DNA of 34,626 bases, taken from Opitutus sp. GAS368. Its GTDB lineage: Bacteria; Verrucomicrobiota; Verrucomicrobiia; Opitutales; Opitutaceae. The notes under the pieces are model-generated. The model saw only the letters and a list, made by a program, of their open reading frames with translations, made no database searches and was not told where the DNA came from. Position numbers and translations under genes: made by a program. This document shows, piece after piece, positions 8,754 to 16,570 of the stretch. Location: assembly GCA_945874455.1 (NCBI GenBank), contig CAMCHO010000028.1, positions 1 to 34,626 of the forward strand, in the 5' to 3' direction. Every line of letters starts with the position of its first letter. Position 1 is the stretch's first letter.

Positions 8754-10309
8754 CCGCCCCTGCCTCATCTCGTCACCGCTGGCTGCTCCGCGCCGCCGCC
8801 TGGGCCGCGGTCGCGCTATTTTTAGGTTTGATCGCTCGCTTCTGGCACCCCGTTTACGGCTTCACGTCGCTCATCCAACTCGACGCGCCCAACGACGATC
8901 TGAAGATCGCCGCCTTCCGCGAGCTGCCCGTTTTCGTGCACCGCGACAACGGCGGCTACGACGGACTCTACTACGCGCAAATCGCCCACGACCCCACGCT
9001 GCGCGACCCCGAACTCCCGCGCGCGATGGACAACCTCGGCTACCGCGCCCGCCGCATTCTCCCGCCCGCCTTCGCGTGGCTCCTCGGCGCCGGCCAGCCC
9101 GGCTGGATCATCCACACGTATCCACTCCTCAACCTCATCGCGTGGTTCACCCTCGCCATCCTCCTCTGGAAACTTCTCGCCGTCTCCGACCCCCGCGGCC
9201 TGCTCGCGTGGACCGGGGTGCTCTTTTCCGCCGGGGCCCTCGCCAGCGTGCGCCTCGCCCTCACCGACCTCATCGCCCTCACGATTCTCGCGGCCGCCCT
9301 CCTCGCCGCCGAACAGTCGCGGCAACACCCCGCCACCGCCCTTCTCGCCGCTGCCGCCCTCGCCCGCGAGACCGCACTCCTCGCCTTCGCCGGCCTCGTC
9401 CAACACCCGTTCTTTTCCCTCCGCAATGTCGTGCGTGCCTTCCTCGTGACTCTTCCGCTCGCCGCCTGGCTCGTTTACCTCCGCTGGCGCATCGGTCCCG
9501 CCGATGCCGGCTGGGCCAACTTCACTTTCCCCGGCTCCGGTCTCGTCGAAAAATGGGCCGCCGCCACGTCCGCCCTGTTCACCGTCCCTGACCACAGCCT
9601 CGCCTTCACGACGTGGCTCGCGACCCTCGGCCTCACCACGCAGGCGGTATTCTTCGCCACCCGCTGGCGTCTCGACGACCGCTGGTGGCGTATCGGGATC
9701 GCTTACACAATTCTCCTCCTCTTTCTCGGCACCGCCGTCTGGGAGGATTTTCCCGGTGCCGCGCTGCGTGTGCTCTTGCCCCTCACGCTCGCCTTTAACG
9801 TCCTCGTCCACCGCACCCGCGCGCCGCTCGCTTGGTTGCTCATCGGCAACCTCACCGTGTTCGCCGGCCTTGTGGGTCTTCGCGATGTGCCGGCCGATCC
9901 CCGCGAGCTCGCCGCCTTCAGCTCTTCCGGGACAGCGGGTATCGCGCGCACCGGCGAGGGCTGGTCCGGCCGCGAGGAACACGGGCGCCACCGCTGGTCT
10001 TGGTGCAGCGGACAGGGCACCGTCACCCTTGAAACGTGGCCCCGCCAGAGCGCCACCGTGCAGCTCGATTTCTCCCTCCGGGCCGTCACTGCGCGCACCG
10101 TCGTTTTACACCACGACGGCCGTGAAATCTGGCGCGCCGCCGTTGGCCCGACACGCTCGCACCATACCGTCACCGTGCGTAGTGAACACGGGCGCGCCAC
10201 CCTCGCGTTTTCCAGCGACACCCCGCCCCAGCGAGAGGGCCCGCATGCCAACGCCCGCGACCTGTCGTTTGCGCTTTATGATCTGCGGCTGACGCTGACA
10301 GAACCTTGA
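8750..10309 (+). CDS. GT-C-like polytopic membrane protein, paralogue of 5513-7117
   Basis: A 519-residue membrane protein that aligns along its length with the product of 5513-7117. Shared landmarks include GYGFTSLIQL against TGFSSLISI, GGYDGLYYAQIAHDPTL (from residue 68), YRARRIL (98-104), LRWRIGPADAGWANFTFP, VWEDFPGAALRVLLPLTLAFN and the C-terminal GWSGREEHGRHRWSW beta domain with a closing ANARDLSFALYDL. The ATG at 8750 overlaps the preceding TGA (ATGA). The next gene begins nine bases after this stop, or overlaps it if a TTG is used. The conserved acid in GYDG and the GT-C-like topology suggest a membrane glycosyltransferase, but no substrate can be assigned. Together with 7227-8753 it forms a pair of membrane transferases. 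Confidence 0.75.
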   Translation: MTAPASSRHRWLLRAAAWAAVALFLGLIARFWHPVYGFTSLIQLDAPNDDLKIAAFRELPVFVHRDNGGYDGLYYAQIAHDPTLRDPELPRAMDNLGYRARRILPPAFAWLLGAGQPGWIIHTYPLLNLIAWFTLAILLWKLLAVSDPRGLLAWTGVLFSAGALASVRLALTDLIALTILAAALLAAEQSRQHPATALLAAAALARETALLAFAGLVQHPFFSLRNVVRAFLVTLPLAAWLVYLRWRIGPADAGWANFTFPGSGLVEKWAAATSALFTVPDHSLAFTTWLATLGLTTQAVFFATRWRLDDRWWRIGIAYTILLLFLGTAVWEDFPGAALRVLLPLTLAFNVLVHRTRAPLAWLLIGNLTVFAGLVGLRDVPADPRELAAFSSSGTAGIARTGEGWSGREEHGRHRWSWCSGQGTVTLETWPRQSATVQLDFSLRAVTARTVVLHHDGREIWRAAVGPTRSHHTVTVRSEHGRATLAFSSDTPPQREGPHANARDLSFALYDLRLTLTEP

Positions 10310-10317
10310 GCGCCGCC

Positions 10318-11577
10318 ATGCCCGCCCCGATTCTCATCGACCTCACCCACACGAGCCACACCCGTGCGCGCACCGGCATCCAACGCGTCGCGCGCTCCCT
10401 CCACACCGCCCTCGGCTCCGACGCCCGCGCCATCACCTACGACCCCCACGCCCGCACCTGGCGCCCCCTTGAGCCGTGGGAAACGCAGAGTCTCACCGCC
10501 GCCCCCTCCGAAAAACGCGGCACGACGTGGCCTCTCTCCGCCCAACTTCGCGGCCTCGCCCACCGCCTCCTCGGCTCCTCCGGCGCGACGTCTCTCCACG
10601 CTCCACGCTCCACGCTCCACGCCTCGTTCGGCCTCCTCGTCCCCGAGGTCTTCTCCGCCGACACCGCCGCCGTTCTTCCCGCGCTGCTCAACGCCGTCGC
10701 CGGCCCGCGCGTCGCGATTTTCCACGACGCCATCGCCCTCAAATTTCCCGAGCTCACTCCGACAAAAACCGTCGCCCGCTTTCCCGGCTATCTCCGCGAA
10801 CTCCTCGCCTTCGACGGCATCGCTGCCGTCTCCGAAGATTCCCGCGACTCCCTGCGCGACTACTGGCGCTGGCTCGGCATCGCCCACCCACCCCCCGTCC
10901 AAACCATCCCCCTCGGCACCGATTCGGTTTGTCACGTATTACGTGACAAACCTCCCGCGCCCGCCACCAGCAGTCCCCCTTTCGTTGCCGTGGCCGACAC
11001 GCAACGCTCACCACTCAGCGCTCAGCCCATTCCGACTATCCTCAGCGTCGGCTCCCTCGAGGGCCGCAAGAACCACCTCGCCCTCCTCGACGCCTGCGAA
11101 CAACTCTGGTCCACCGGCGCGCGTTTCGAACTCCGCCTCATCGGCCTCGCCCATCCGCAGACCGGTCGCGCCGCCCTCGCCCGCCTGCGAGCCCTCCAGG
11201 CCGCCGGACGCCCGCTCCGCTACGACGGTCCCGCCACCGATGCCGCGCTCCATTCCGCCTACGCGTCCTGTGCCTTTACGATTTACCCGTCACTGATCGA
11301 AGGCTTCGGCCTGCCCGTCATCGAAAGCCTCGCCCACGGCAAACCCTGCATCTGCTCCGCCCGCGGCGCCCTCGGCGAATCCGCCCGCGACGGTGGCTGC
11401 GTCGCGCTGGCCTCCGTCGACGTCGCCCACTTGGCTGCCGCCGTCCGCCGGCTGCTCGACACGCCGACTGAACTTGCCGCGCTCGCCCACGCCGCCCGCA
11501 CCCGGACATTCCGCTCGTGGTCCGACTACGCCGCGACCCTCACCACGTGGATGCACGCGCTGAAACGACGCAGCTAA
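10318..11577 (+). CDS. GT4-type glycosyltransferase with repeat-derived inserts
   Basis: A 419-residue cytoplasmic retaining glycosyltransferase. The C-domain has ILSVGSLEGRKNH (241-253), and the catalytic E-x7-E motif is EGFGLPVIE (328-336). The N-domain contains AIFHDAIALKFP and VSEDSRDSL. It is a paralogue of 13030-14049; against that protein it has about 21 extra residues between LGTD and ILSVG, and a further insert around residues 93-103. Both inserts are encoded by repeats: four tandem ctccacg copies at 10594, a palindrome at 10926 and two NCTCAGC units at 11013. The ATG at 10318 is preferred; a TTG at 10306 overlapping the upstream TGA would add four residues. It follows the membrane proteins in the same operon and probably builds the glycan they export or transfer. 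Confidence 0.85.
   Translation: MPAPILIDLTHTSHTRARTGIQRVARSLHTALGSDARAITYDPHARTWRPLEPWETQSLTAAPSEKRGTTWPLSAQLRGLAHRLLGSSGATSLHAPRSTLHASFGLLVPEVFSADTAAVLPALLNAVAGPRVAIFHDAIALKFPELTPTKTVARFPGYLRELLAFDGIAAVSEDSRDSLRDYWRWLGIAHPPPVQTIPLGTDSVCHVLRDKPPAPATSSPPFVAVADTQRSPLSAQPIPTILSVGSLEGRKNHLALLDACEQLWSTGARFELRLIGLAHPQTGRAALARLRALQAAGRPLRYDGPATDAALHSAYASCAFTIYPSLIEGFGLPVIESLAHGKPCICSARGALGESARDGGCVALASVDVAHLAAAVRRLLDTPTELAALAHAARTRTFRSWSDYAATLTTWMHALKRRS
10594..10621 (+). repeat. Four perfect tandem copies of ctccacg inside a glycosyltransferase gene
   Basis: Four uninterrupted 7-bp units (28 bp) are translated as LHAPRSTLH plus the next Ala, residues 93-102 of the glycosyltransferase. Seven is not a multiple of three, so gain or loss of one unit would shift the reading frame, whereas three units preserve it. 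Confidence 0.95.
10926..10952. repeat. 27-bp perfect palindrome inside the glycosyltransferase gene
   Basis: Two 13-bp arms (ggtttgtcacgta and tacgtgacaaacc) flank a single T. The element is read in frame as roughly SVCHVLRDKP and lies in the extended linker between the N- and C-domains. It is AT-richer than its surroundings and looks like an inserted short repeat or an operator-like site. Confidence 0.95.
11013..11026 (+). repeat. Two tandem NCTCAGC units
   Basis: The units actcagc and gctcagc are adjacent, preceded by the related gctcacc. They encode PLSAQP in the same inter-domain linker as the palindrome. The same unit recurs in the gap at 12956-12998. Confidence 0.6.
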
Positions 11578-11671
11578 AGCAGAAATCCGCGGGCCGCTCG
11601 CTCTCGTCGCGCCGGCAAAACCCGCCTTTCCGTTTGCCAACGCACAAACGCAAACCCACGTTCTGCCCCTC

Positions 11672-12868
11672 ATGGCGCTCTCCTTCTTCACCAAAAATAA
11701 AAAGGCAATGCTGGCCCGCTGTCGCGATGATTACGCGACCAAGATGCGGTTGAAATACGCCCCCTACTACCACGCCATGGAGGCCCAGAAGGGCACCACC
11801 GTAAAACTTGCTGGCCGCGAGATGATTATGCTCTCGAGCAATGATTATCTCGGGCTGTCGTTTAACCCCAAAGTCATCGAAGCGGGCCGTGCGGCCCTCC
11901 TCAAATGGGGCACGAGTACGACCGGCGCCCGCATCTCCAACGGTTCCCGCACGTTCCACGTTGAGCTCGAGGAAAAACTCGCGGATTTCCTCGGCCGCGA
12001 GGCCTGTCACGTCAGTGCCGCCGGCTACATCTCCTGCCTCTCAAGCATCGCCTCCTTCGCCCAAAAGGGCGACATCATCTTCGCCGATAAAAACATTCAC
12101 TCGTGTCTCTGGGACGGCATCCGGCTCTCCATGGCGACCGTCGAGCGCTTCTCCCACAACAGTCCCGAAGACCTCCGCGGCGCCCTCGCCGCCACTAACC
12201 GCGACGCGACCAAGATGTTGGTCATCGAAGGCGTTTATTCCATGGAGGGCCACATCGCCCGCCTCCCCGAGATTTCTGAGATCGCCGAAGAACACGGCTG
12301 CTTCACGGTCCTCGACGATGCGCATGGCTTCGGTGTCCTCGGCCGCCACGGCCGTGGCACCGTCGATCATTTCGGGCTCAACGATAAGGTGGACGTGATC
12401 TGCGGCAGTATGTCGAAGTCCCTCGCCAGCACCGGCGGCTTCGTCGCCGCCTCGCGCGAGGTCATCGAATATCTCCGCACCAATTCGAAACAGACCGTCT
12501 TCTCCGCCGCCATTAGCCCCAGCCAGGTCGCCTGTGCGCAAGCCTCACTCGAGCTGATGCAGACCGAGCCCCACCACCTCGAAAAGCTCTGGTCCAATAC
12601 GAAAAAATACCGCGCGATCCTCAAGTCCTTGGGCCTGGACACCTGGGAAAGTGAAACCCCCGCCGTGCCCATCGTGCTCGGCTCCAAAGAGCGCGTTTAC
12701 CCGTTCTGGAAGGCGCTGCTCGAAAAAGGCGTCTTCACCGTCATGTCGATCGCACCCGCCGTCCCCGCCGGCAAAGACCTCATCCGCACCGCCATCTCGG
12801 CGCTGCACACCGATGAGCAGCTCGAAAAAATCGCCGATGCCATGGCGTATGCGGTGAAAAAACTGTAA
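11672..12868 (+). CDS. Alpha-oxoamine synthase (serine palmitoyltransferase/BioF/KBL family)
   Basis: A 398-residue PLP enzyme that condenses an amino acid with an acyl thioester, losing CO2 to give an alpha-amino ketone. The PLP lysine is K249 in GSMSKSLASTGGF, DDAHGFGVLG spans 215-224, and the ring-stacking histidine is H143 in NIHSCLWDGIRLS. Length and several phrases (GRISNG-like ARISNGSRTFH, IEGVYSMEG, VDHFGL, MSKSLAS.GGF) resemble bacterial serine palmitoyltransferases more than BioF. No other biotin or threonine-degradation gene is near; instead, an ACP-dehydratase, ketosynthase and SDR lie within 8 kb. I therefore favour a sphingoid-base-type condensation, perhaps with an acyl-ACP. 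Substrate choice between serine, glycine and alanine is not readable here. Confidence 0.8.
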   Translation: MALSFFTKNKKAMLARCRDDYATKMRLKYAPYYHAMEAQKGTTVKLAGREMIMLSSNDYLGLSFNPKVIEAGRAALLKWGTSTTGARISNGSRTFHVELEEKLADFLGREACHVSAAGYISCLSSIASFAQKGDIIFADKNIHSCLWDGIRLSMATVERFSHNSPEDLRGALAATNRDATKMLVIEGVYSMEGHIARLPEISEIAEEHGCFTVLDDAHGFGVLGRHGRGTVDHFGLNDKVDVICGSMSKSLASTGGFVAASREVIEYLRTNSKQTVFSAAISPSQVACAQASLELMQTEPHHLEKLWSNTKKYRAILKSLGLDTWESETPAVPIVLGSKERVYPFWKALLEKGVFTVMSIAPAVPAGKDLIRTAISALHTDEQLEKIADAMAYAVKKL

Positions 12869-12874
12869 GCAGCA

Positions 12875-12892
12875 GGCTTTCAGTCGAAAGCC
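12875..12892 (+). terminator. Hairpin just after the oxoamine synthase stop
   Basis: A 7-bp perfect stem (ggctttc/gaaagcc) with a four-base loop begins six bases after the TAA. It lacks a T-tract, so it is either a weak or factor-assisted terminator or an mRNA 3'-end stabiliser. Confidence 0.4.
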
Positions 12893-12921
12893 CCGTGCCG
12901 AGCGCGGAGAGCAAAACCAGA

Positions 12922-12990
12922 CCGTGACGCTCGTTGACCGGTGTCACGGCGACCAGTTCAGCTGAGTATCTCGGGCTCTCAGCTCTGAAC
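12922..12990. repeat. Two further hairpins in the convergent gap
   Basis: One inverted repeat has 7-bp arms, ccgtgac at 12922 and gtcacgg ending at 12949. A second, imperfect one pairs gttcagctgag (12956-12966) with ctcagctctgaac (12978-12990), followed by another actcagc unit at 12991. They lie between the 3' ends of the oxoamine synthase (plus) and a glycosyltransferase (minus) and may act as bidirectional terminators. Confidence 0.45.
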
Positions 12991-13029
12991 ACTCAGCTCG
13001 CAACTGCGGCTCGGAAACGGCTAGGCGCT

Positions 13030-14049
13030 TCAAGTTTTCAACGCACCGCGCAGCGTCTCCGCCGCCTCAGCCCACGTCGGCAAGGCCCGCGACGTGGCCT
13101 CGGCGGCCAGCAGCGCGTGCAGCGTAGTTTCCGTCAGCACCCGCCGCAGCGCCGCCTTCCACTGGGCCCGATCATTCAGCGCCACGGTCAGGCAGCCGCC
13201 ACCTGCCGTATTTTCCCGCAACACGGGTAAGTCGCTGCACACACAGGGCACCCCCATCCACAGCGATTCCAGCACCGGCAGTCCACAGCCCTCCGCGAGC
13301 GTCGGCACCACACTGGCCCGCGCCGTCGCGTAAAGAGCCGTGACCGCCGCATCACTCGCCGCTTCGTGATAATGAAGCCCACCGTTTTTTCGACTGAGCG
13401 CTTTGATCCGACGCAAAATCGGCGCTCCAAAATGCGGATTCACGCGCCCCACGAGATGGAGTTCAAACTCCAGTCCTTCGCCCCACAACTCCTCACTCAC
13501 ATCCAGCAAAAACATCTGGTTCTTGCGCGGCTCGAGAATCCCCACGCTCAACAGACTCGGTCTCGCCCGCGCCGCGCGTAACGTTACCCGCGGCGCCGAA
13601 TTAAAATCGGCCCCCAGCGCGAGCACTTCGACCGGCGGAGTCTTGGCCAGCCCCTGCCAGCGCCAGAAGCCCAGCAACTCCTCGCGGCTCGCCGCCGACA
13701 CCGCCCAGACGCGGTCAAACTGCGCGAGCAGCTTCAGGTAGCCCGGATGGCGCGCCACACTCTGCGGCCAAGTAATGTGCGGGTGCGTCAACGGAATCGC
13801 GTCGTGAAAAATCGCCGCCGTCCGTCCTTCGCGTTTCTCCAAAAAGGCCGTAAACCCCGGCCGTTCTTCCTCTGAAAATAACTCTCCGGTGAAAAACCAA
13901 TCGTCCACCCGCAACGTCGCGCGATCCCAAGTCGGCCAACGCACCTCCATCGCCTCGCCCCGCAGACCATCGGCCAAGCGTGCACTCACCCGCATCAATC
14001 CTGAGCGATGGCCCGCCCCTCCGGCCTTCGTGACATCGAAATGGATCAT
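13030..14049 (-). CDS. GT4-type glycosyltransferase, paralogue of 10318-11577
   Basis: A 339-residue retaining glycosyltransferase with AAIFHDAIPLTHP in the N-domain, LLSVGILEPRKNQ at the inter-domain hinge and the E-x7-E motif EGCGLPVLE. It aligns with the product of 10318-11577 but lacks that protein's inserts and has a shorter N-domain, so it shows what the uninterrupted linker looks like (17 residues between LGAD and LLSVG). ATG 14049 overlaps the preceding TGA as ATGA, so translation is probably coupled to the upstream glycosyltransferase. It ends the minus-strand cluster and converges on the oxoamine synthase. The sugar donor and acceptor cannot be determined. Confidence 0.85.
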   Translation of the reverse strand: MIHFDVTKAGGAGHRSGLMRVSARLADGLRGEAMEVRWPTWDRATLRVDDWFFTGELFSEEERPGFTAFLEKREGRTAAIFHDAIPLTHPHITWPQSVARHPGYLKLLAQFDRVWAVSAASREELLGFWRWQGLAKTPPVEVLALGADFNSAPRVTLRAARARPSLLSVGILEPRKNQMFLLDVSEELWGEGLEFELHLVGRVNPHFGAPILRRIKALSRKNGGLHYHEAASDAAVTALYATARASVVPTLAEGCGLPVLESLWMGVPCVCSDLPVLRENTAGGGCLTVALNDRAQWKAALRRVLTETTLHALLAAEATSRALPTWAEAAETLRGALKT

Positions 14050-15257
14050 GGCCCAATCGACCGCTTGAACAACGCGAGCACGCGCTCGGCATTGCCATGT
14101 GCGTTGAAATTTTCCTCGACCCAAATCCGCGCCGCTCGCCGCAGTTTCTCGGCAAACACATCGTCCGTCGACAACCGGCGCAACGCACTCACCCACACCT
14201 CCGTCGATTCCACCGGCACGACAAGTCCCGTCACCCCTTGCGTCACCGCCTCAGTCGTCGCGGCCACCGGCGAGGTGATGACGAGCACGCCGACCGACAT
14301 CGCCTCGGGAATCACATTCGGCAGACCATCGCGGTCTCCGCTGGGCGCAATCACACCCGTGTGCAATAGGACATCCGCCCATGCGAGCTGGCTCCACACT
14401 TCATGATGCGGCAAATGTCCGGTAAACGTCAGACTCGCCGCAATCCCGAGATGGCCCGCGAGTTTTTCCAGCTCCGGCAGCAAGGGTCCCCCACCCACGA
14501 TCCGCGCTTCAAAGGGCACACCCGCGGCGTGCAGCGCGGCGTAAACGCGCAGTTGATGATCGAGACCTTTCTTCTCCACCAATCGCGCCACGCACACCAG
14601 CCGCAACGGCACACGCGAAGACCGCAGCCGCTTTAACACCGGCAGTCGGTCAAGACCGCGCCTGATGCAAAAAATTCTTTCCGCCGCCAGCCCGCGCGCC
14701 ACCAGCGCCTTGCGCCCCATCTCCGTTGACGTGTGAACGAAGGCGGCGTGCTGCAACTTATCATTCAGCCACCAATCGCCGCCGTGCTCGTAAATGTCGT
14801 AGGCGTGTGCCGCCGCACTGAAGCGATGCTGATCGAGCCGCCACAGCAACCAAGCCGCCGTCGCGGGCGCACCACCCCACGCAGCGTGGATGAGCGCCGG
14901 TCGGTTAGCCCTGAAATGCCGGGCAAAAATACAGGCGAAACCAGCCCCGAGCATATTCTCCCAAAAGTTAATCCACGACGGCGCCCGGCGCGCGGAGAGT
15001 CCGGCCAAGACTTGCCGCAAGACCTCTGGCCGGCGCCACGACTCATAGGGAATCATCCAAAAAAGGGTCAACAGTCGCCACTTGTTGAAGGTCGCAACCG
15101 GCAGTCCCCGAAACGTACCCCCGCCACCCCAGAGCGAATAGAGCCGCAGATTCACCCCATGCGCACGCATCGCGATGATTTCTCGCTGCAGGAAAGTCTC
15201 CGTGGGTTTCGGGAACGTCGTAAAGAAATAGGCGATGACAGGCGCTTCGGTCGACAA
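14046..15257 (-). CDS. GT4-type glycosyltransferase (colanic-acid-type)
   Basis: A 403-residue retaining glycosyltransferase. It opens with VIAYFFTTFPKPTETFLQREI, an N-terminal pattern typical of the exopolysaccharide transferases related to WcaL/AmsK. The C-domain has VARLVEKKGLDHQLRVYA and the donor-binding motif DGLPNVIPEAMSVG, in which the glutamates of E-x7-E-type enzymes appear as D-x7-E. An in-frame TAG lies five codons upstream of the TTG at 15257 and no ATG precedes the conserved N-terminus, so TTG is the probable start. The gene is 70 bases downstream of the GT28-like gene and overlaps the next glycosyltransferase by ATGA. Confidence 0.85.
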   Translation of the reverse strand: MSTEAPVIAYFFTTFPKPTETFLQREIIAMRAHGVNLRLYSLWGGGGTFRGLPVATFNKWRLLTLFWMIPYESWRRPEVLRQVLAGLSARRAPSWINFWENMLGAGFACIFARHFRANRPALIHAAWGGAPATAAWLLWRLDQHRFSAAAHAYDIYEHGGDWWLNDKLQHAAFVHTSTEMGRKALVARGLAAERIFCIRRGLDRLPVLKRLRSSRVPLRLVCVARLVEKKGLDHQLRVYAALHAAGVPFEARIVGGGPLLPELEKLAGHLGIAASLTFTGHLPHHEVWSQLAWADVLLHTGVIAPSGDRDGLPNVIPEAMSVGVLVITSPVAATTEAVTQGVTGLVVPVESTEVWVSALRRLSTDDVFAEKLRRAARIWVEENFNAHGNAERVLALFKRSIGP

Positions 15258-15327
15258 AGTGGTCTTAAACTAGAACGCCACTCGCGCCGTGGCCAAGCGC
15301 ATTACGTTCCTCATCGGAACCGCAGCC

Positions 15328-16566
15328 CTAATCCTCTCCACTCGGCGCGGAGGGCGCACGACTACCGTTCGACGGCGGAAAGGCCCAGCGCTTCAGCTTC
15401 GCTCCGACGACTTCGTTGGCCATCCCCACGAGCTCCTCGATCAGCAGCGTCGGATCCTCCACGTAACGCAGTTTCAGAAAATTCTCCCGCACCGCCGCGT
15501 AGGCCGCCGGGGTCGCCATCCACCGATCAATCAGCCGGGCAAAATCCACCGCATCCTCCACTTTCTCCGAGGCGGCGCCATTGCGGAAAAATTTCCACGT
15601 CAGCTCCTCCTGCGGCATGATCCCACCAAACGCATTGAAGATAATTGGACACTGAAAATGCAGGGCCTTCGCACAGGTCGTCGTGCCACCGCGCGTCACG
15701 ATCACATCGCTCGCTTGCATGAATAGGTGGACGATCTCCGAGTAACCCTCGATGTGGCAGCCGAACTCGGGGTGCGTAGCGCGCCAGTGCACGAGGTCAT
15801 TGTAGGTCTCCTTGTTCTTGCCGCAAATCACGATCGCCTGCACGCGTTCGGCGTGCTTCACCAGCCCTTGGAGGAGGTCGAAGTGATTGTTCGCCCCATT
15901 GCTCCCGGTCGCGAGAAACACCGTGAACTTGTCCGGATTGAGTCCCAGTTTTTTGGCTTGAAACACCCGCCGGTCCGCCGGGCTCAACACCTCTAGGTGC
16001 GAGCGCGGCAACATCAGATAACCGCGCACACGCGATTTTTCCGGCGCGATCCCTTGCTTGACCGCGTAGTCCGCCGCCGTCGGCGTGCGCGAAAAATATC
16101 GGTCAACCGTTGGCTCGATCCAGTTGCGCGAGTAGCCCCAGCCACCGGAAAATTCCCCGCAGTAAGTCGCGCAGCGCACGCGGCTGGCACCGAGCGTAGC
16201 CCGCGCGAGTTGAAAATAGCCGCGGTTGAGACAGTCGTGCACACTGAACACGAGGTGAGGTTGGTAGTCCTGCAAGACCTTCAAATAATAGCTGGCACCA
16301 AACGTGACGTCGCTCCGATTGAGCCAACTCAGCAGCTCGACGAAGGCGTAAAACCCACGGTGCATCCAAGGCGCCAACCGCTGGATACGATTGTAAAGAC
16401 CCACGCCCGCCCGGTTCACCACAGACGATTTCTCCAGCATCTGCTCGATGCGCACGTCGACGTCGTGCCGGTAAAGTTGAAAACACCACTCGGCAAACGC
16501 CTCCGCCCGCGCATCGTGACCACCACCGGTGCTGGCTGTGAGAACAAGAATACGGAGCTTGGACAT
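15328..16566 (-). CDS. GT28 glycosyltransferase, MGDG/diglycosyl-diacylglycerol synthase-like
   Basis: A 412-residue inverting glycosyltransferase of the MurG/MGDG-synthase superfamily. The N-domain begins LRILVLTASTGGGHDARAEA, with the GGGH signature (14-17) of the MGDG-synthase N-terminal family. The C-domain has TVFLATGSNGANNHF and the nucleotide-sugar site VTRGGTTTCAKALHFQCPIIF. Members with this architecture glycosylate membrane lipids (diacylglycerol) using UDP-galactose or UDP-glucose at the cytoplasmic face. ATG 16566 lies four bases after the SDR stop, so the two are in one operon. Next to ketosynthase and SDR genes, a lipid acceptor is more likely than peptidoglycan; a sphingoid- or acylated-amine acceptor is possible. 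Confidence 0.8.
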   Translation of the reverse strand: MSKLRILVLTASTGGGHDARAEAFAEWCFQLYRHDVDVRIEQMLEKSSVVNRAGVGLYNRIQRLAPWMHRGFYAFVELLSWLNRSDVTFGASYYLKVLQDYQPHLVFSVHDCLNRGYFQLARATLGASRVRCATYCGEFSGGWGYSRNWIEPTVDRYFSRTPTAADYAVKQGIAPEKSRVRGYLMLPRSHLEVLSPADRRVFQAKKLGLNPDKFTVFLATGSNGANNHFDLLQGLVKHAERVQAIVICGKNKETYNDLVHWRATHPEFGCHIEGYSEIVHLFMQASDVIVTRGGTTTCAKALHFQCPIIFNAFGGIMPQEELTWKFFRNGAASEKVEDAVDFARLIDRWMATPAAYAAVRENFLKLRYVEDPTLLIEELVGMANEVVGAKLKRWAFPPSNGSRAPSAPSGED

Positions 16567-16570
16567 GCGG

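Noticed and set aside
8822-9991. A 389-codon reading frame on the minus strand
   Set aside because: It is antisense to the membrane protein at 8750-10309, is glycine/glutamate-rich with no domain pattern, and is explained by the high third-position GC of the real gene.
11672-12868. Biotin synthesis enzyme BioF or threonine-degradation KBL
   Set aside because: The family is shared, but no bioA/B/D or tdh is nearby and several motifs are closer to serine palmitoyltransferase; not fully excluded.
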